Assembly: GCF_000467185.1 (NCBI RefSeq)
Contig: NZ_BATM01000004.1
Location: forward strand, 1 to 63,654
DNA: 63,654 nucleotides
From: Vibrio ezurae NBRC 102218
Lineage (GTDB): Bacteria > Pseudomonadota > Gammaproteobacteria > Enterobacterales > Vibrionaceae
Direction: 5' to 3'
In this document: one piece after another, positions 60,692 through 63,654 of the stretch
Layout: the number at the start of each line of letters is the position of its first letter
Numbering within the stretch: the first letter of the stretch is position 1
Notes under the pieces: model-generated
The model's input: only the letters and a program-made list of their open reading frames with translations
Database searches by the model: none
Told to the model about the DNA's origin: nothing
Position numbers and translations under genes: made by a program

Positions 60692-61744
60692 GTGACACCA
60701 TTCGCAAATCAAATACTCAACTGGTATCAAAAATACGGGCGTAAACACCTGCCGTGGCAACATGACAAAACCGCATACAGGGTCTGGCTGTCTGAAATCA
60801 TGCTTCAGCAAACCCAAGTGGCTACCGTTATTCCGTATTTTGAGCGCTTCATTGAACAGTTTCCAGATGTGACTTCACTGGCCAATGCCCCTATTGATGA
60901 AGTACTACATCTATGGACAGGTCTTGGCTATTACGCTCGAGCGCGCAACTTACACAAGTGTGCTCAAATCGTAGTCAGCCAATATCAAGCCGAATTCCCC
61001 TTAGAGATTGAACAGCTCAATGCTCTGCCCGGTATTGGGCGCTCAACCGCTGGTGCGATTTTATCTTCAGTATTTAAGCTGCCACACGCAATTCTTGATG
61101 GAAACGTAAAACGAGTTCTAGCTCGTTGCTACGCTATTGAAGGTTGGCCGGGGAAAAAAGCGGTCGAAAATCAATTGTGGTCAGTGGCGATAGACAATAC
61201 TCCGCAACAAAGAGTCGATGAATATAATCAGGCAATGATGGATATGGGGGCAATGGTATGTACTCGTAGCAAGCCGAAATGTTCATTGTGTCCAGTGTCA
61301 GAGCATTGCGTCGCTTTTAAGCAATACTCGCCAACAGACTACCCGGGGAAGAAACCTAAAAAAGAAAAGCCGACGAAACAAGTATGGTTCGTCATCCTAC
61401 ATCATGAGGATGAAGTTTGGCTTGAACAGCGCCCATCGTCTGGGATATGGGGTGGATTACACTGTTTTCCTGAACAAAGCAGTGCCGATATTAACGATCT
61501 ATTGGATACTTTTGGCTGTTCAGAAAACGCTATTGAGCAGGCAAAAACACTCATTACCTTCAAACATACTTTTAGCCATTACCATTTAGACATCACACCT
61601 GTTTTAATAAACCTAGCACAACGACCTAGCCTTATAATGGAACAAAGCCAAGGTCTTTGGTATAACTTGTCTCAACCACAGAAACTAGGTCTGGCTGCAC
61701 CGGTTAAGAACCTGTTAGCAAACCTTAAGTATGATCTAACATAA
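60692..61744 (+). CDS. mutY: Adenine DNA glycosylase MutY
   Basis: MutY removes adenine paired with 8-oxoguanine. The 350 residues begin at a GTG codon (60692). The helix-hairpin-helix is [14 protein letters not shown] (about 110-123), and Asp in [11 protein letters not shown] (about 136) is catalytic. The C-terminal Fe-S cluster has the C-x6-C-x2-C-x5-C spacing ([17 protein letters not shown], about 190-206). A NUDIX-like domain recognises 8-oxoG. It forms a unit with yggX and mltC. Confidence 0.96.
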   Translation: MTPFANQILNWYQKYGRKHLPWQHDKTAYRVWLSEIMLQQTQVATVIPYFERFIEQFPDVTSLANAPIDEVLHLWTGLGYYARARNLHKCAQIVVSQYQAEFPLEIEQLNALPGIGRSTAGAILSSVFKLPHAILDGNVKRVLARCYAIEGWPGKKAVENQLWSVAIDNTPQQRVDEYNQAMMDMGAMVCTRSKPKCSLCPVSEHCVAFKQYSPTDYPGKKPKKEKPTKQVWFVILHHEDEVWLEQRPSSGIWGGLHCFPEQSSADINDLLDTFGCSENAIEQAKTLITFKHTFSHYHLDITPVLINLAQRPSLIMEQSQGLWYNLSQPQKLGLAAPVKNLLANLKYDLT

Positions 61745-61753
61745 GGAACACTC

Positions 61754-62026
61754 ATGAGCCGCACAGTATTTTGCGAACATCTAAAAAAAGATGCCGATGG
61801 TCTAGATTTTCAACTTTACCCAGGTGAACTAGGTAAACGTATATTTGATGGTATTTCGAAAGAAGCTTGGGCTATGTGGCAAAGCAAACAAACCATGCTC
61901 ATTAACGAAAAAAAATTGAATATGATGGATCCTGAGCATCGCAAATTACTTGAAACAGAAATGGTCAATTTCTTGTTTGAAGGAAAAGAAGTTGTCATCG
62001 ACGGATACACCCCACCCAGTGAGTAA
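61754..62026 (+). CDS. yggX: Fe(2+)-trafficking protein YggX
   Basis: YggX protects Fe-S clusters and handles ferrous iron. The 90-residue protein has [16 protein letters not shown] (the conserved Cys7), the [16 protein letters not shown] segment (about 27-42) and an acidic C-terminal tail. It follows mutY by 9 bases, whose product has an Fe-S cluster, and a terminator follows before mltC. Confidence 0.97.
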   Translation: MSRTVFCEHLKKDADGLDFQLYPGELGKRIFDGISKEAWAMWQSKQTMLINEKKLNMMDPEHRKLLETEMVNFLFEGKEVVIDGYTPPSE

Positions 62027-62032
62027 TTCTAT

Positions 62033-62058
62033 AGAGTGGCGTTAGCCACTCTTTTTTT
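62033..62058 (+). terminator. Terminator after yggX
   Basis: AGAGTGGC (62033-62040) and GCCACTCT (62045-62052) form an 8-bp stem with a GTTA loop and a T run. It lies only about 30 bases before the mltC start. Confidence 0.9.
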
Positions 62059-62086
62059 AACGTTAATTTTTAGCTTTTGGATACCA

Positions 62087-63226
62087 ATGAGAAAACTGCT
62101 CTATTTCGCCCTTCCTCTCATACTCGCCGGTTGTAGTCGTGAATTTGTAGAAAAGATTTATGACGTAAACTACGAACCAACCAGTCGATTTGCGGCGCAC
62201 AACCTAGCCCCAATGCCAGGGCAATTTGAAAAAGATACCGATGCACTGGATGCTCTAATGAACAGCTTCACTGGTGACATTGAGAAAAAATGGGGTAAAG
62301 ACCAAGTCAAAGTGGCCGGTAAAAGTAACTACGTCAAATACATAGACAACTACGACAGCCGCGCCGATGTAAACTTCTCAACCGGCAAGATCGTCATAGA
62401 AACTATCGCCTCAGATGATCCAAAAGCGCACTTAAAAACCGCGATCATTACCACACTATTGACGCCAGATGATCCTGCACACGTGGATCTTTTTTCGTCA
62501 TCAAATATAAAATTGAAGGGTGAACCCTTTTTATATCAACAAGTTGTCGATCAGGACAATAAAGCGATTCAGTGGAATTGGCGCGCCAACCGGTTTGCCG
62601 ATTATTTGATTGCACACAAAATGAAAACCAAGAAAGTGGACTTTAAAATCGCGCACTATGTTGAGATTCCGATGGTTTCAAGCCATTCGAATGTTCGCTC
62701 TTATAAGTACGCTAATATCGTCCGTAAAGCCTCACAGCGCTACGATATCCCCGAAGATCTGATCTATGCCATCATAAGAACGGAGAGTAGCTTTAACCCT
62801 TATGCCGTCAGTTGGGCAAATGCCTATGGCTTGATGCAGGTCGTGCCAAAAACCGCAGGGGCTGATGTATTTAAGCTAATAAAACACAAATCGGGGATGC
62901 CTTCTCCTGAATATCTGTTTAATCCAGAAAACAACATAGACGTCGGGACCGCCTACTTCCATATTCTGAGAACTCGCTACCTAAGAGACGTGAAAAATTT
63001 CCTCTCTTTGGAGTACGCCATGATCTCAGCATACAATGGCGGTACGGGTGGCGTGTTAAATACCTTTGACCGAAATAGCCGCAATAATGCAATGAGACAC
63101 ATAAACTCATTGAATCCAAGCCAAGTTTTTTGGGCATTAACCCACAAACACCCCAATGCGGAGTCTCGACGCTACTTAGAGAAAGTGACCCAATACAAAC
63201 GGGAATTTAATCAAAGTAAGGGATAA
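62087..63226 (+). CDS. mltC: Membrane-bound lytic murein transglycosylase C
   Basis: MltC is an outer-membrane lipoprotein that cleaves peptidoglycan glycan strands with formation of 1,6-anhydro ends. The start at 62087 (MRKLLYFALPLILAGC) gives 379 residues. It carries a lipobox LAGC (Cys16) and a DUF3393-like N-terminal part. A C-terminal SLT domain follows with IRTESSFNPYAVSWANAYGL (catalytic Glu, about 234). A longer in-frame start at 62036 would add 17 residues and bury the lipoprotein signal, so it is rejected. Confidence 0.95.
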   Translation: MRKLLYFALPLILAGCSREFVEKIYDVNYEPTSRFAAHNLAPMPGQFEKDTDALDALMNSFTGDIEKKWGKDQVKVAGKSNYVKYIDNYDSRADVNFSTGKIVIETIASDDPKAHLKTAIITTLLTPDDPAHVDLFSSSNIKLKGEPFLYQQVVDQDNKAIQWNWRANRFADYLIAHKMKTKKVDFKIAHYVEIPMVSSHSNVRSYKYANIVRKASQRYDIPEDLIYAIIRTESSFNPYAVSWANAYGLMQVVPKTAGADVFKLIKHKSGMPSPEYLFNPENNIDVGTAYFHILRTRYLRDVKNFLSLEYAMISAYNGGTGGVLNTFDRNSRNNAMRHINSLNPSQVFWALTHKHPNAESRRYLEKVTQYKREFNQSKG

Positions 63227-63290
63227 TTTGACCAATATGCTCAAATAAAAAGCAAACAACACAGTTTTTGAAAAAAAACCAAAAAACAAG

Positions 63291-63319
63291 TTGACGGATT
63301 CCTTAAAAATACGTTTAAT
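63291..63319 (+). promoter_or_regulatory. Promoter of the tRNA cluster
   Basis: TTGACG (63291-63296) and TTTAAT (63314-63319) are separated by 17 bases. A GC-rich discriminator (GCGCTCCG) follows, as in stable RNA promoters under ppGpp control. Confidence 0.7.
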
Positions 63320-63330
63320 AGCGCTCCGTT

Positions 63331-63406
63331 GCCCGGATAGCTCAGTCGGTAGAGCAGAGGATTGAAAATCCTCGTGTCGGTGGTTCGATTCCGCCTCCGG
63401 GCACCA
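63331..63406 (+). tRNA. tRNA-Phe (GAA), copy 1
   Basis: The 76-base cloverleaf has acceptor GCCCGGA/TCCGGGC, D-loop GGTAGAGC, anticodon GAA in the loop TTGAAAA, T-loop GGTTCGATTCC and an encoded CCA. It is the first gene of the cluster, 11 bases after the -10 box. Confidence 0.96.
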
Positions 63407-63459
63407 CAATTTGTTGTTGGTGTTCATGTAACGTCAATGAAGCAATAAGAATATAGTGT

Positions 63460-63535
<76 letters not shown>

Positions 63536-63542
63536 TTCTTTT

Positions 63543-63618
63543 GCCTCGATAGCTCAGTCGGTAGAGCAGAGGATTGAAAATCCTCGTGTCGGTGGTTCGA
63601 TTCCGCCTCGAGGCACCA
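63543..63618 (+). tRNA. tRNA-Phe (GAA), copy 2
   Basis: This 76-base gene has the same body and GAA anticodon as copy 1, but its acceptor stem is GCCTCGA/TCGAGGC. Base pairs 4:69 and 5:68 are both changed with compensation. It lies 7 bases after the tRNA-Thr gene. The cluster probably continues past the window. Confidence 0.95.
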
Positions 63619-63654
63619 TTATTTGGTGCGTAACACAATAAGTGTTGCTCAAAT

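Overview
The window is a stretch of chromosome from a gammaproteobacterium of the Vibrio type (Vibrionaceae). The evidence is the gene content and order: barA/rlmD/relA/mazG/pyrG/eno, rpoE-rseABC-lepA-lepB-rnc-era-recO-pdxJ-acpS, ygfB-ubiH-ubiI, zapA-6S RNA-fau-rpiA-serA, epd-pgk-fbaA-mscS, tkt/metK, sprT-endA-rsmE-gshB-yqgE-ruvX, pilTU/yggS-proC-yggT, rdgB-hemW, trmB/mutY-yggX-mltC and a tRNA cluster. Protein lengths, Vibrio-like gene pairs (pilT-pilU, tkt next to metK) and moderate GC all fit. The species cannot be named from the sequence alone. No insertion sequence, prophage, CRISPR array or rRNA operon was seen.

Layout. 1-8000: minus-strand genes for glycolysis and nucleotide/stringent metabolism (eno, pyrG, mazG, relA, rlmD). 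8118-10874: the hybrid kinase BarA/VarS. 10876-20006: a long minus-strand run: the envelope-stress sigma factor and its regulators (rpoE, rseA, rseB, rseC), then lepA, lepB, rnc, era, recO, pdxJ and acpS. 20007-20387: a divergent control region with a sigma-E-type promoter for rpoE and a strongly folded candidate RNA leader for nadB. 20388-28547: nadB, sdhE, ygfZ, a 68-residue orphan, the ubiquinone hydroxylases, ygfB, zapA, 6S RNA and fau. 28622-36373: rpiA, serA, yggE, mscS and the glycolytic set fbaA, pgk, epd.

Two intervals look accessory. The first (36544-40944), between epd and tkt, holds a membrane glycosyltransferase of the GT-C/STT3 type, a polyprenyl-phosphate sugar synthase-like GT2 enzyme and a convergent AT-rich LtaS/EptA-like membrane sulfatase. 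I infer that it is an uncharacterised envelope glycosylation module. The second (45751-47797), between a DUF2189 membrane gene and sprT, holds two unrecognised genes. One carries an R-x4-H motif like that of HEPN ribonucleases and has a perfect short palindrome in front of it, so a defence or toxin role is possible but unproven.

47798-63226 returns to core genes: sprT, endA, rsmE, gshB, yqgE, ruvX, pilU, pilT, yggS, proC, yggT, a DUF4426 gene, rdgB, hemW, a TRM11-like methylase, trmB, mutY, yggX and mltC. The window ends with tRNA-Phe, tRNA-Thr and a second tRNA-Phe. Several regulatory sites are readable: a MetJ box before metK, a PurR-like box before serA, the rpoE promoter, a tRNA promoter with a GC-rich discriminator, and about 17 hairpin terminators.
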